DNA of 64,000 nt from Aphrophora alni (GCA_963513935.1 OY740770.1:87455267-87519266), one strand, 5' to 3'. Counted from the stretch's first letter, positions 11,166 through 23,909 are shown. Notes: generated from the sequence alone by a model not told the origin. A program made the numbers and translations.

Positions 11166-12123
11166 ATTGGGTGGGTTTGGTAACGCAAATATAATTCGAA
11201 CTCTGTCTTTTAACTTCACGTTTCATAGTCCCAGGAAACCGGAAAAGTGATTTTCGACACACTGTCCGTCTGTCGTCTGCAAGATAGTGGCTACGAAATT
11301 CAAGGTAGTAATATGAAATTTAGTATATTTCGTATGTTATTCAACTTATGACACACTAAATTAGACTTCAAATGCTGGACTACAAATTTGGAGACTTCAA
11401 TGCTGCATATAATAAAACCAATCTCTTTCTACGATGAAAAATAAATATAGAAGTTATTGTCAAACGTATAATTTCGAATATTGACCTCCAATAAAATGTA
11501 ATTTTCATATAATTACAAGATCCGGCAAGCCAAGTTACGAGCGTAACGAGTATATTCTCCTTCTCATTTGCACGATCGAAGGGAGTATTTTTAATATATA
11601 CAGTACACATCTACGAGCTTTGCTAAGCTACGTTAAGCTAAGCTGTAATATAGGCCTACACAATTACGAGGTTCCGAAAACCTGTGTAAGAACTGCTTTA
11701 AACAAACTTCACCTTCTTAGATGAAACACCTTGATCTACCAATACAATTTAACATTCCCTACACTAGGCAAGAAACAACGTTTTATTTAGAGGGTCTGCT
11801 TGAATTACGTTGTATGACAGAGGTGGGTAAGTACCATGATGGTACCATCACCTTGTTTATGCTTGAAGGATGATTTTTAAGCTCTTAATAGCGCAACTTT
11901 ACTTCAACAAATACACTGCATCAATAAACATGTAACGACAAATATATTTATGTCTGGTCAAATTTGAATGATTAAAAAAAAAATGTTTGTTGATATTTCT
12001 TCTCTCCCATTCTATCTAATACATTTCTGCCTTTATAATTTTTTTATTAAGAAAACAGTTTTAATTAAATTCAAACAATAATTTTCGTTACTGTTGAGAC
12101 CGAAAGTTGTTGGTGGAATTCCA

Positions 12124-12610
12124 TGTTTAAAGATACTAAAACGCAATTTTTTATTTTGTAACGTCCACTTTTTATTAGTCTAGCTTACCAATGGTTTCGC
12201 CTGCTAAAGCATTGACGAGGCTGTATTACAGACCGAAGAAAATGAAAAAAACAGAGAACCTTAAAAATTAGATGGTGGGAATTAGGATACAATGAATGGA
12301 AGGGGTGGGGAAATATGATAATTTAGTTTTAAATGACCAGTTAGATTTGTATAATTCTCCCTTAGTAAATCCTTTAAAAGTTATTTGTACCTAGAACAAT
12401 TAAATGGTTTTCCCATTCTGTAATGTTCCTATGGTCATTGCCCAGGCCAGGTATTTCCCCACCCTTCCATTCATTGTATCCTAACTCCCACCATATAGTT
12501 TTTAAGGGTCTCTGTTTTTTCATATTTCTTCAGTCTGTAATACATCCTCGTCAATCTAATAAAAAGTGAATGTTACAAAATAAAAAATTGTGCTTTATTA
12601 TCTTCAAACA
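12124..12610. mobile_element. Fold-back (long inverted repeat) element
   Basis: Left arm 12124-12318 and right arm about 12446-12610 are reverse complements over some 165-190 bp. Shared blocks are AATTTTTTATTTTGTAAC, CACTTTTTATTAG, GGATACAATGAATGGAAGG and GGTGGGGAAATA. The left arm carries an extra insert of about 25 bp. There is no open frame, so this would be a non-autonomous element. The outer part of the left arm and about 30 bp beyond it (from 12092) recur, inverted, at 63425-63520, so the true family unit may extend past the arm. Confidence 0.75.
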
Positions 12611-12619
12611 ATAAGTTTA

Positions 12620-14235
12620 TTATTAAATCTGTTATATATTAACAGTTTTAATTTGCTTTACTCTACTGGGTGATTTTGTATTTTTTTTAAATAATGTTAA
12701 AGCAAGTAAAATTACTTGTAGAATTGCTGGGAAAATTGCAAGAAGTAAATAAGCACATCTTTCACAACGATTTGTAAGGAGCAGAATCTAAAAAAGAACA
12801 AACAATGGCAAATTAAGCCCTTTAAAAGGTGTATCTAAAAATAAACACCTGCTTAAAACCGACTATAATTGCTATGAATTTGAAAATGTCATAAATGAAA
12901 TAAGGACCAAACAATGATTTTCAGGAAATAAGAATTTATAAACAGAAGACGTTTAATACCGTTTGATTACAAAAGAAACTTCCAATCTAAAACAATATTT
13001 GCAGACTCCTACAAAATCGAAATGTTTCAATCATGGAAAATGAATACACCCCATCACTGTCAAGTAGCGCAATCTTCCCACCTCTCCAGTCTAAGCTTAG
13101 AAATAACCTGAAGCCACCTGTGTATATCTCTGGTTCTGTGTTTCTTATTTCGGAGTCATTTATTGTTTTAGTGAATCTCCTTTATATATACAGCTGTTAC
13201 ACCCACACACCCGCGACCATAAAATGAGCACCGATCATCAACCACAGCTCGATAATATATTATATTATGTGTACCAAGGTTCTTTACTGCCATAGTAAAT
13301 TTTGAACGAACGAATTTATAAATATTTGAGAATGTTTATTTTTCTTAAGAAACTAACTTTTCTTATAAGGAATAATCTAACCCGTAAATCCAAAATGGTG
13401 TTTTTGTAGAGGGAGGGGGCAAAATTGTTTAAATAGAATAGTTTTTCAGTTTTCAATGATTACGACAGCTCTAAAAAAACAGATTGAGGCTGTATATAAT
13501 TTACAAAACCAACACTGTTTTTACTGGTATTGTTTATCCTAATATTTACACTGTTATGTCATTATAACTTTTCTTATTCAATGCAAATCTAATAGAAGTC
13601 AAATGTTTTTTCTTATTGGCAAAAAGAAAAGTTTGAAACGCATTAATTGAAAAATTAACTTTGTACTTCTTTAATGAATACCGTAAAAACATTTATAAAA
13701 CGAAATAATTAAATTAACATTAACATTTCATTGTTTACAATATCAAACAACTTTTGCTTCTGTTTGTTTATATAAACATAAAATAAAGAATCTCTTTTAT
13801 CAGAGAGTTTAGTCTTTATAATATTATTGAGAAAACAAATTTATTATTCAGATTTTAAAGCAGTATTCCATTACATAAAACAGAAAAAAAATTTACAATG
13901 TGATAATTTAATGCAAAAGAATATATAATAGCTCTGTTAAATTAACCATTTTAATAAAGGATAAAAAAAAAAAATTAAATGTAATGTTAAATATTAAAAT
14001 TTTATAAGTGTTAATAAAACAACTATACTTTCAGATTGAACTTAAATTTAAAAAAATAATAAAATAGTTTTAAATTTAGAAATATATAAAATATGACTAC
14101 CAACTAAATTAAAAATAAGACTTTTTAAATTTAAATTTTCATGACATTCAACGTGTAAATTCAATTACAAGAATGGTCAAAAAAGGGACTACTACATCTT
14201 CACAGATACTGTATATTATTATCCATTTTCAGGTC
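12620..14235. other. AT-rich DNA without recognisable gene
   Basis: Nothing recognised. The 64-codon open frame at 13033 has no recognisable domain. Confidence 0.35.
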
Positions 14236-14239
14236 GGCG

Positions 14240-14480
14240 GAGATGTTCATCTGTCTGAAATGATGTCTGTCTCTTGCTCTGATGTCTATCGTCTGTAAAG
14301 TCCATGAAAGGACGATTTTGATTAAATTTGGTTTATGTGCATATTTTGGCCATGTCTTGAGATGTTAATATTTTTCCTATTAGTCAAAATCTGAGAGTAA
14401 TTAAAATAAGTCCAAAATCTCAAAATTACGGTTTTCTCAGGGTTTGCTTAACGATTTGACTAAAGAATACCATAACCCAA
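14240..14480 (+). repeat. Dispersed repeat R4, copy 3
   Basis: Carries ATCGTCTGTAAAGTCC, GATTTTGATTAAATTTGGT and GCATATTTTGGCCATG in the order seen at 3745. A partial inverted relative with ATAGACATCATTTCA lies near 62375. Confidence 0.6.
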
Positions 14481-15569
14481 ATCCAAACCTAAAGTTAAAG
14501 ATTTTTTTAAGGACCCAAATGACCATTTTTTCTACATTTTAGGTCTGTTTATTTAAATTTTAAACACATACATTCAACTTAAAAATCATAGATAATCCCT
14601 TTCACATTTATGATTAAAGTTGTGTTTAATATGACATCAAAATTGTTTACCCTTAAGAGTAAGTATTTAAATTCCCAATAGTTTTTTAATATTAAATAAT
14701 TCCCTACTTTTGTCTTCTATTTAGCTTAAACCAAGAATTACGTAATTAGGAGAACCTGGAGGGATATCTGAACATTTTATATTTTCGGTTGTCGATTCCA
14801 CAAATATGAACGTAATTACTGAAATATCTATATTGAAATTCGATAACAAACCTCGCTATGTAGAGTAGATACTACTATAAATCCAAATCTCTAATCGCTT
14901 TCGTTAAAGGGCGAGTATTTCAAAAAATGTTGTTCCGGGAATAACGTACGTGAGGTTACATTAAAGGTATTTTTTTGAAATTTTGTTTAATTCACAAACT
15001 GATAGAAAATGTGTCAAGTCCATAACTTGAAATTCAGGTTACTGTGATTGTGTCATTATTTTAATTTCAAAAAAGATCAGTTGACGCTATAATTAGAACC
15101 GCATGAAGGAAGATAATGTGGTAATTTTAACTTAAACTTTCTTTTGTAATATGGATCATCGAACTTAATTTTTCTATAATATGATTTGAAACATCAGCCA
15201 TTTTAATACTGCTCAATTGTTTTTACTGGTTAACGGACCGTGTTATTGGACAAAAATTTCAACACACACACGCAGTATATAAAAATAGTTTTTGAAAAAA
15301 CCCTAGATAAATCCATTTCAATTACGTAGGCTGCAACATCTTGTGTCCAAAGTAGATCCGTTAATCACTTAGCATCTTTGCTATTTTTATTTAAAGAACA
15401 TATAACTGAACTGTCAGGACGAATGTATGTATTCAGATCATGGCGCTGCACGAGCAACAATAAACTATAACTAAACCTAGTACTGTGTCACATTCCGTAT
15501 TATATAGAACTAAAAGGGGCGCGGCCTAAACCTACTTTAGTATTAAATTTTAAAAGTAAGCCACGTCCC

Positions 15570-15820
15570 TTTTCTGTATAAACATGGGTTTACACAGGTT
15601 ATATAGAGGTTTATACTCTTTTCTGTATAAACATGGGTTTACACAGGTTATATAGAGGTTTATACTCTTTTCTGTATAAACATGGGTTTACACAGGTTAT
15701 ATAGAGGTTTATACTCTTTTCTGTATAAACATGGGTTTACACAGGTTATATAGAGGTTTATACTCTTTTCTGTATAAACATGGGTTTACACAGGTTATAT
15801 AGAGGTTTATACTCTTTTCT
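15570..15820 (+). repeat. Five identical 49-bp tandem repeats
   Basis: Full units start at 15570, 15619, 15668, 15717 and 15766, and a partial sixth starts at 15815. By eye the five are letter-for-letter the same. Each unit holds an inverted pair TATAAAC / GTTTATA and so can form a hairpin. Perfect identity implies recent expansion or homogenisation. Confidence 0.97.
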
Positions 15821-15839
15821 GTGTACTGGGTTTAGGTCT

Positions 15840-15960
15840 TGTTTTGTTATTCTAGCTCATACATCACTGAAGACGGCGACTTTGTCGTTGAAACACGTTT
15901 GAATTAATAAACGTACTATTTGTGTTCAAGTTTTATTCTATTACTGTAAGTATAACATCT
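15840..15960 (+). repeat. Penelope-like tail, copy with hairpin motif
   Basis: From TTCTAGCTCAT onward this matches 56200-56320 on the same strand, through the CACTGAAGA motif, GGCGACTTT, ACACGTT(T/C)GAAT and TTCAAGTTT(T/C)ATTCTA. The motif is CTGAAGA (15867-15873), one extra C, a GGCGAC/GTCGTT stem with a three-base loop, then GAAAC (15090-offset 15890-15894). This is the same architecture as in the palindrome at 5.9-6.8 kb. Confidence 0.55.
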
Positions 15961-16026
15961 CACAAGTCAAGTTCATTATTTATTCATATGTCTGTAGTAC
16001 TATTTGTATGAGGATATATATATATA

Positions 16027-17363
16027 TGCGCCAAAATAAACAGTACTAAAATTGTAAGATTTTATTTACATATTTTTACCAACATATACAAGTAAAAGAA
16101 AGCAAAATCTGTTAGACTCGGGTAATAAATAACATGTTCAATATGAACTGCGATCAGTTTGAAACAACACTAGTACCGTTTTTGAAGGTTTTGCATCATT
16201 TTGGTGAAGAGGGGTTGTTTCTTGCTCCTTATACACATGGTTATTTTTTCCTGGAGTTGGACGATGGTAGCTGGTGGGTCTTCACGAAGAATCTTTTCCT
16301 TCAATACTCCCCAGACGTAGGCGTCAGGTGGTGTAAGATCGGAGGAGTGGGCAGGGTTAGGAAAGTTTGGTCTAAGGGAGATGAGGCGGTTGCCAAAAGT
16401 TTCTTGAAGGAAAGCAATGTTGGTTAAGGCAATGTGGCTAGTTGCGCCATCTTGCTGGAACCATTGTAAACAAAAAGACAGGTTTCGGGCACGACAAAAT
16501 CTCCTGATGTCTCCTATAAAACGATCAAGAATGACTCTATATATGTCCTGATTTACAGTTAGAGGGTTTCCACTATTGTCTTCAACAAAGTATGGACCAA
16601 TTATGCCTCTCCCTGACACATCGCACCAAATGGTTACGCGCTTAATATGCTGTGGCCGCTCTACAACAATTTGAGGGCGTTCAAACCCAAGTAAACTTGT
16701 TGTCTGCATGTTTATGAAACCATTAAAGTGCACATGATATTCATCTGAAAACCATACATCACTCAGAAATTCAGGTTCTCCATTGCACATTGCTAATATT
16801 GAAGCGCAGTACTGAACTCTGGCGGTTTTGTTTATACAGTTCAAAGGTTGCCCAGTTTATATCTTGTAGGGAAAACCACCATTGTTTTTAAACATTCTTT
16901 TCAACGACGTATTGCTTATATTCAATTTCAAAGATGTTCGGTTTAGGCTACTTTCGGTGACTGTAACACTTGCTGCAACACTATTCTGTGGTTATCATTT
17001 GTACAGACAGTAGTTGGGCGACCTGAATAGCCCTTCTGCTGCATCAAATCACTGCCTGTTCTTCCAAATTATTGAACACTACTAATCACAGCATTACTAG
17101 GCGGGTTTTTGTGAAAATGTTCCTGAAAACGTAATGCAGTGGGTGACAAACTTGGCCCACCCGCACGTCCAATTCGGTATGAGCGAAAATAATGATCTAC
17201 GATAAAAGCTTTCTCTGCAGTAGTTAGCACCATGTCATCAAAAACTAACCTCAAATAAGAAAGAAATAACAATAACGAAGACGTGCAACAATCAAAAGTT
17301 GACAAAGCTGATCGAGAAGGCAGCTACAGCTGATTCAATTTCAGTACTGTTAATTTTGGCGCA
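16027..17363 (-). mobile_element. Complete but inactive DD41D mariner-like transposon
   Basis: Termini are inverted repeats of about 30 bp beginning TGCGCCAAAAT(A/T)AACAGTACT, with only a few differences between ends. Both ends are flanked by TA (16025-16026 and 17364-17365), the target duplication typical of the Tc1/mariner superfamily, and the insertion lies in a short TA run. Total length is 1337 bp. The single gene inside reads on the minus strand and is broken by two stops and a frameshift, so this copy cannot make its own transposase. With well-matched TIRs it might still be moved in trans. Confidence 0.93.
16170..17233 (-). pseudogene. mariner-like transposase (DD41D), degraded
   Basis: In life this enzyme would bind the TIRs, cut the element out and insert it at TA. 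The start is the ATG at 17233-17231 (MVLTTAEKAF). The N-terminal part (EKAFIVDHYF, then ALRFQEHFHKNPP) resembles the DUF4817 helix-turn-helix domain of arthropod transposases. An in-frame TAA follows at 17071-17069. A frameshift near 16945 and a second TAA at 16859-16857 come before the catalytic half. There the triad is visible: WFSDE for the first Asp, WFQQDGATSH for the second, and TPPDAYVWG for the third, with 41 residues between the second and third Asp. The reading ends at TAG (16172-16170). All three catalytic residues survive, so inactivation comes from the stops and the frameshift. Confidence 0.93.
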
Positions 17364-17369
17364 TACCGT

Positions 17370-20040
17370 AAGTAGTAGGGCTTTATGTTGTAAATTTGTA
17401 AAATCTGAGGACGACAATATCTATCAATATTATTACTTTAGGATTTTATAAAACCCAATTTATTAAAAAATAAAATCCATTACCACCTAATAAGTAGTAG
17501 AAAAGTCTAAACCAATTTTAATGCTGTTTTCTACAATATTTTTCTGTTTGTCGATCAAGTTTTCTAATTTTAACTACGAACAATAAGTATCACATTGTTG
17601 GAATATAATCGAATGAATTGTATAAACATACAAATTGAAGTGAACACCTGCTTGTTTCTACTAGTATCTGATCTATTAGTTTAATTTATTTTATAAATAA
17701 TACTACAAAAATAATTTTTATTGAATTTCTGACTTGATTTATTATTATTGTTACAATTTATACTAAATATTATTTTTCAAAAAAGATATTTTTTGAAGTA
17801 AAGCAATGGTTGAGCTGCATATTCCAACGACAATGAGCGACAAGGCACTGAAAGGCGTCTTAGTCTACTGCAAAGTTTTATTTATTTATTTATTTTATTA
17901 TTATTATTATTATTATTATTTTTAATAAAAATGTAACCGTTACCTTTTCTTTTAACTTTGTCTTTATTTATAAAAATCAGTCCTAAAATAATTATCGTTA
18001 AAGCACTTAATAGCGAGATTAATAAAAATTAATATAAAATAAACTATGAGTAAATAATTCTTATACACATTCCATCAAGAATATCTGTATTGTACTGTAA
18101 TACTACTGTGTTAAATCGAAAACACTTTCTTGCTGTCAATTCTTATATTAAGCATCGAAAGAAAATCCATTTGTGAAATAAACAATCATACATATTTGAC
18201 CAAATATGTCTAAAATAAATCAAATAATTTACCGTATTTACCTATGTGTATAAGGTTTTATAACGAGTATAATAGGATTTTATTTTTATTTTATATCGAA
18301 ACTTTTAATATTTTGTAGGAAAGAGCAGGTGAAAATCAAGAATTTCATCCAACAAGGAAATCTTAATATAAATGACAGACCTTTCACTGTAATAGTATTG
18401 GAATTAATTTAATGTAAACCCAAAGGATGATACGATTTGGAGGATATCTAATATATACAGGGCGTGTGTTTTATGATTTTTTTTATTTAGGATATTTGAA
18501 CGTGTTTGCAAATTATTACTTATCCGTGAATCACTCTACATAAAACTACCGAAATAACATATAAATGTTGATATAAAAAATGACGTCTTTTTGACCACAG
18601 ACGACTGAACTAATTATACGAAAGAATTTAACTACAGCGTTCTATAAGAACGGTAACTAACGAATGAGTGGTTCATCCGATTGATACCAAAAGTGGTTCA
18701 GTTAATAGAAAAGTCGAAAAAGGAAATTTATGATAATTTTAGGAAATTTTGTGGTAAATTACAAAAATAACCGTCGTGTTTACCGATTTGTTATTTTTAT
18801 ATTTTAACGACTTGTAATACAATAGTAGCTCATATCTTATGTCATTTTAAAAATTATCATTCTCAATGTAAGATAAAAATAAAGAAAACTATGGGTAAAA
18901 TAACATTCATATAACCTAAAAATCCAGGCATAAAATGTATTTTTACAATGCTATAAGTTAGTACCACAAACAATAACATGTACAGGTAAAACGTTTTAGA
19001 ACACATAGCTTACTCCGGTTAATTTACGAAAATCGCATTATTGCCAGCGAAACAGCTGTTAAATGATTTACTTATAAAATAACCTTTTTTTTTTCTTTTA
19101 TCTGTAATTGTAATAATCAATACAGTAAATTATATAACAAATAGTTGATTACACTGTATGGTAGAACAGACAACGTGTATACATATTATCAAGTATAATC
19201 AAAAACTGAAATCTCTAAAGTTAGCTTTCTACTTCACGTTTTCGGGACAAGACGAATATATAATATACATATATAAAAGTGACTTTGTATCACGTGCAAG
19301 ATAGACGTAACGAAAATGAAGAGGTAAGATACTTACAGTACAAGAAGGTAATGTATGCCACAATGACGTTATTCTGGTATAGGAAGGTAATGTAAATATT
19401 AAAATATAATTGTGTAACAGATTTTTGTAATGAAATATTTGTTATGTAAATTAAAAATTAAAGAAGTTTTAAGGCGTTACGCCTGTAGGTTTGAGACGTA
19501 CAGACAATATCTTTATAATGATTTGAATTGATATTTCCTAACTGATTAATGATTTTTCAAATGCTTTTGTTCCAATAATTCTAAATGCCTTTTTTTACTA
19601 ATTAACTCCTGGACTGTAATATTAATTTGTTTGCATTTGACATCCTCAAAATGGTTTGTGTTTTATTCTTCTTATTCACCAAATTTTCATTTTTGGCAGT
19701 GTTTTATTGATAACCTTTGGATTATCAATTTTGTGAAACTGATGACCATACACAAATTTTTTAGAACTACATTTGAGCAAAATGTTTATCAGTGATAATT
19801 TACTGCTGAGGCACGTACAGACCTACATTATGGAAAAAAAGAAGAAAATACCTTTTCAATTCCACAATAACCCGAAATCGACGTATAAACCCTGTATATA
19901 TAGTAAATTTTTTGAGAAAATAAATAAATTGTAATTACAAATAATAAAAATAATGTGTATCAACTCCATTACACATTAAGTAAGTTAAGTGTAAGCTTAT
20001 GAACCGGAAAAACTTATTTATTCGGTTGAGTTAGATTAGG
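17370..20040. other. AT-rich DNA without recognisable gene; short (TTA)n tract
   Basis: A (TTTA)/(TTA)n run lies at about 17876-17922. Around 19047-19060 GCGAAACAGCTGT recalls the GAAAC end of the Penelope-like tail motif, but its CTGANGA half is missing. Otherwise nothing recognised. Confidence 0.4.
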
Positions 20041-20058
20041 TTAGGTTAGGTTAGGTTG
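20035..20058 (+). repeat. Short TTAGG-type run
   Basis: Contains four overlapping GGTTA units (TTAGGTTAGGTTAGG). TTAGG is the ancestral arthropod telomere repeat, but runs this short are common inside insect chromosomes. Confidence 0.7.
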
Positions 20059-20538
20059 AGTAACTTGAACTGATATGGTTGAATTCATTTCTGTAAAACA
20101 TTAACATTCTGTAAATTATACATCAAACCTCGTTTTCCGATATCTCAACCCCCCCCCCCCGCCCGTTAAGAGATTGAACTTAATAGCAAACATTTATAAT
20201 TGATTTTATGAGGGATCTTTGGTGAGGTCTCTTTCTAAAAAAAAAAAAAAAAAAAAAAAAAGTTTAGTTAGATATTTATTTACAGAAAGAAATATGATCG
20301 TTAAAACCAATCATACCATGAAAGTAAACCGAATAAGAGTCCGCTTTATGTTATTGATAGTACGGAGGAAAGTTTATATTAGGTTCGCACATGTACAGAA
20401 ACTGAATTGGAAAGTTAAGTGGGCGGAAATTGAGAAAGCGAGAAATGGCCTTCCACTTTAATATAAATACGAATAAAGAGGCTTTACAAACTTCCAACAA
20501 TAGTTGACTTTTAATCGGTAACTGCTAGAAATTAAAGA
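20049..20538 (+). repeat. Dispersed repeat family R1, copy B
   Basis: The fullest plus-strand copy. It has a GGTTGA start, a C run (20150-20160), an ATGAGGG(A/T)TCTTTG block, a 25-base A run (20238-20262), then AAACCGAATAAGAG, CGCACATG-ACAGAAA, GGAAAGTTAAGTGGGCGG and the ATCGGTAACTGCTAGAA tail. An open frame spans 20219-20461, but the same region reads in different frames in other copies, so I do not call a gene. Confidence 0.75.
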
Positions 20539-20539
20539 A

Positions 20540-21200
20540 AAGGATTTCTTAAAGAGAATTAATTTTATAATTAAAATACTACACTAGTGATTATAAATAT
20601 AGAAGAGCGAATACTATCCTTGTAATAATATAATTATAATCAGTAAATAGTTAATATGTTCTTAGTTATATATGTATTACAAACAAATATTATTTAAGAA
20701 ACAAACAGATATTTATATTGTTCAAAATGAACTAAAAATTGTGCATATCATTTACACTGCATTCAAAGTATTTTGACTTGGATGCCAATAATTTATTTAA
20801 TGCAAATAAAAAATATTTTTTAGAATTTCATTAAAATTACACACTTATATCGATGCTATATACCTTTTTTTCACTACATTGATTTTATAGAATATTCATA
20901 GTTTGACAATGTATTCCTAGTTTACATACTTGTAGACTATTATTACATTAGTAATAGTTACCTGTTATTTATAAAGCAGCTTGATTTGGCAGCTGAAATC
21001 AATGAATTAATGCCTCTATTGTTTACCACGTTTCCATTGATGATTAGGTCTATTGTTCAAGATTGCAGATACTGTTGTTTGGATGCCAATCAGTTTAATT
21101 AACCATGTACAAATTCAGGAGTTAACTTTATTAGAATGAAATAAACTCACTTGTTTATAAACTTCACATGATTGAAAATATCATTTTTATGAAGTACACT
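20540..21200. other. AT-rich DNA without recognisable gene
   Basis: Nothing recognised. Confidence 0.35.
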
Positions 21201-22274
21201 GTAGGTACAAGGTTGGTACACACATTGAAAAGTGTAACCTTTTCCAATGTCGTCAAATTTTTAAATATTGATAAAAATCTATTTGGATAGATTAACACAT
21301 CAAATTTTACACGATAACAATGAAATGTAGTGCAACCACCCTAACAAAACTTCAACATTTTTAAAATCAAATTTTAAAAATTAAATGTTTTCTTTTTAAT
21401 AAATTTTTACAAAATTATCTCTTTGAACTTAGATAACGTAGTGAAATGTTAACTGGTAACAAAAACTTAATTCAAAATATGTCTCTTGAATAATCAATTG
21501 TGCATAATACGAGAGTAGTGTTGTCCTTGGTTTGATTTTAAAAATATTGTTTTTCATACTGTAGTTAATGCTTTAATTTAAAAACATATTTATATAACTT
21601 CTCAAAAAGTAAAAAACATAAAAAAGGAAAAACTATATATAAAAAAAGAAAAAGATGGTTAAATCAACCCTCGGATTGTTCCTCCCCTCCCATTATTCTT
21701 CAAAATCTAATTCAGTATATATAATCGGAAAAGAGATGTAAGTTTTAGGTTAATGTTCAATTAAGGATATAAATTTATTGAATTGTATGTTTATACATTA
21801 ACGATTATTTTTGTAGGCGTTCAACCGTGAAAACATCTTCAAAAATACCAAAACGGTTACTTTTAACAATGCAACACGTGATACTCACTCCAAAAGTTGC
21901 GGAATTACTCATAGTTTTAATTTAATAGTTTAAAAATTATCCATTTCGTGACTCGTTCTGGGAAAAAATTAGTAAAGAAGATGTTCAGAAGAAATTAAAC
22001 ATTATTTTTAGTACAACAACCTACACCTGTGCAATTTTGTTGTGATGTTCAAAATATTCGTTCGGCATCTTGAAACTCTCTATGGAAGTGAAATTATTTA
22101 TATTACATTTATAACAGATTCGGCCTACATATGGGAAACGACAAATTCGACAAATTATGGCTTTTTTGTTTTTCCAACTTTCAAATTATTTCACCGAATC
22201 AAGCACCTGATCTTAGTATCGCTCAAACCAGTAGATTAAAAAGTGTATGTGAAATTGACTGTGTGTATATGTGT

Positions 22275-22947
22275 GTTTGTATGTCACACAACAACGAACA
22301 TTTTCGAATAGAGGACAACATGATAGTGTGATAGAGGAGGTTGGTTCTGTAAAATGTCTAGGTTTAAGTATCGACGATAGGCTAACCTGGAAATTTCATA
22401 TTGATTATGTTTGTAGTATAATTTGCTCTGGGATATTCATACTGACTAATTTCAAGAATTGTTGTAACCGTTCCACCTTGTTAATGGACTTTGCGCTTAT
22501 ACATTCTCATCTCAACTGTGGAATCATATTATGAGATTCAAACATTCAGATGGTGGAAAGGCTTTTTGTTCTACAGAAAAAATTAGTGCGACTGATGGCG
22601 AGTTTAAACAGAAAAGAAACCTGTAAACATGCTTGCCAGGAGCTGGGGATATTGACATTTCCAAGAATTTATATCTTTTAAATAATATTAAATTTAAGTG
22701 TAAACCCATTCTGAATAAGGATGTACACGAGTATGGTACCCGATTCAGAAACAACTTGCGATTAAGCCTACACTGGCTAAGTAAGAATAAAAATCTGCCA
22801 TCATAAGCTGGGGTAGCTTTGTTGAATAAACTCAAGGAAAACTTTAAAAATATTCAAATATATAAAGAGTTTAAGAAAAGTCATAGACAACTTTTGTTGT
22901 CTGGATCCTTTTACTCTGTGAAGGAGTTCCTCTGCTGTTACAAATAA
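22275..22947 (+). pseudogene. jockey/CR1-like LINE reverse transcriptase, C-terminal fragment
   Basis: In life this enzyme copies LINE RNA at the target site. Only the end of the polymerase and the segment after it are present. Visible blocks, in order, are SVKCLGLSIDDRLTWKFHID, LIHSHLNCGIIL, KETCKHACQELGILTFP, KDVHEYGTRFRNN and SGSFYSVKEFL, which is the usual block order for this LINE group in insects. Breaks are a frameshift near 22320, a TGA replacing the expected Trp after GIIL (near 22530), a TAA after PRIYIF, and a TAA replacing a codon in the NLPS-AGV block. The natural-looking stop is at 22945-22947. The catalytic YxDD box is not present. It sits between the two long inverted arms. 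Confidence 0.88.
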
Positions 22948-23322
22948 TGTGTCAGGCAAAATAATTGTATTGTTTGTTGTTTGGTCTTTGGATGTTGGTT
23001 ACTATTTGCTGTTATTGTTACTTGCAACTAATGCTTTTGTATTCTATCAATGATTTATTTGTGAATTTCCTGTTATTATGGTAATTAGTGTTTACATTTT
23101 ATTGAAAACATTTTGTTTTAATATTTCTAAAATTATTTATCTTGGTTTATATGTCTATTTTTATCATTACTGTTTTACTTGTACCTTGTCTTATTTAGTT
23201 TGTAGGTATGTATACTATGTATATAATGTTATTTTAATATTGACTGACGATGGTATACTAAGTATAAGAGTACAATGTGAAGGCAATAAATGGAGTTAAA
23301 TTAAATTGAATTGAATTTACTT
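22948..23322 (+). other. LINE 3' untranslated tail
   Basis: T-rich sequence follows the LINE stop. It ends in a GACGATGGTATACTAAGTAT block, AATAAA (23285-23290) and a TTAAATTAAATTGAATTGAA run. Low-complexity A/T repeats of this kind are usual at the 3' end of LINEs of this group. The tail stops directly at the inner edge of the right inverted arm. Confidence 0.65.
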
Positions 23323-23909
23323 AAAAAATAATCGTTAATGCATAAACATACAATTTAGAAAATGTATATCCTTAATTGAACATTAACTTAAAACATACAT
23401 CTCCTTTCCGATTATTTTTACTGAATTAGATTTTGAAGAATAATGGGAGGGGTGGAGAAATCCGAGGGTTGATTTGACCTTCTTTTTCTTTTTTTATAGT
23501 TTTTCCTTTTTTGTTTTTTTACTTTTTGAGAAATTATGTTAATATGTTTTTAAATTAATATATTAACTACGGTATGAAAAACTAAATTTTAAAAATCAAA
23601 CCAAGGTCAACACTACTTGGTGCACAATTGATTATTCAAGAGACATATTTTGAATTAAGTTTTTGTTATCAGTTAACATTTCACTACGTTATCTAAGTTC
23701 AAAGAGTTAATTTTGTAAAAATTTATTAAGAAGAAAACATTTAATTTTTAAATTTTGATAAGTTTTGTTAGCATGTTGCACTCCATTTCATTGTTATCGT
23801 GTAAAATTTGATGTGTTAATCTATCCTAATAGATTTTTATCATTATTTATAAATTTGACGACATTGGAAAAGGTTACACTTTTCAATGTTTGTACCTACC
23901 TTGTACCAG

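Larger units (their letters stand above)
21204..23907. mobile_element. 2.7-kb element with about 600-bp terminal inverted repeats
   Basis: Left arm 21204-21812 (609 bp) and right arm 23323-23907 (585 bp) are reverse complements at high identity (about 90% by eye, with small indels). The ends read GGTACAAGGT(T/A)GGTAC. The unique centre, 21813-23322, carries the tail of a LINE. I could not identify a clear target-site duplication: the left flank ends CACTGTA and the right flank begins AGATTAA. It may be a fold-back transposon that took in a LINE, or an inverted duplication around one. No transposase of its own is visible. Confidence 0.85.

Noticed and set aside
15570..15820. CRISPR-like array
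   Set aside because: Five identical abutting units with no spacers.
16134..16427. 97-codon plus-strand open frame
   Set aside because: It is antisense to the catalytic half of the transposase.
20035..20058. True telomere
   Set aside because: Only about four units, inside ordinary DNA.
22524..22835. 103-codon minus-strand open frame
   Set aside because: Antisense to the LINE reverse-transcriptase tail.
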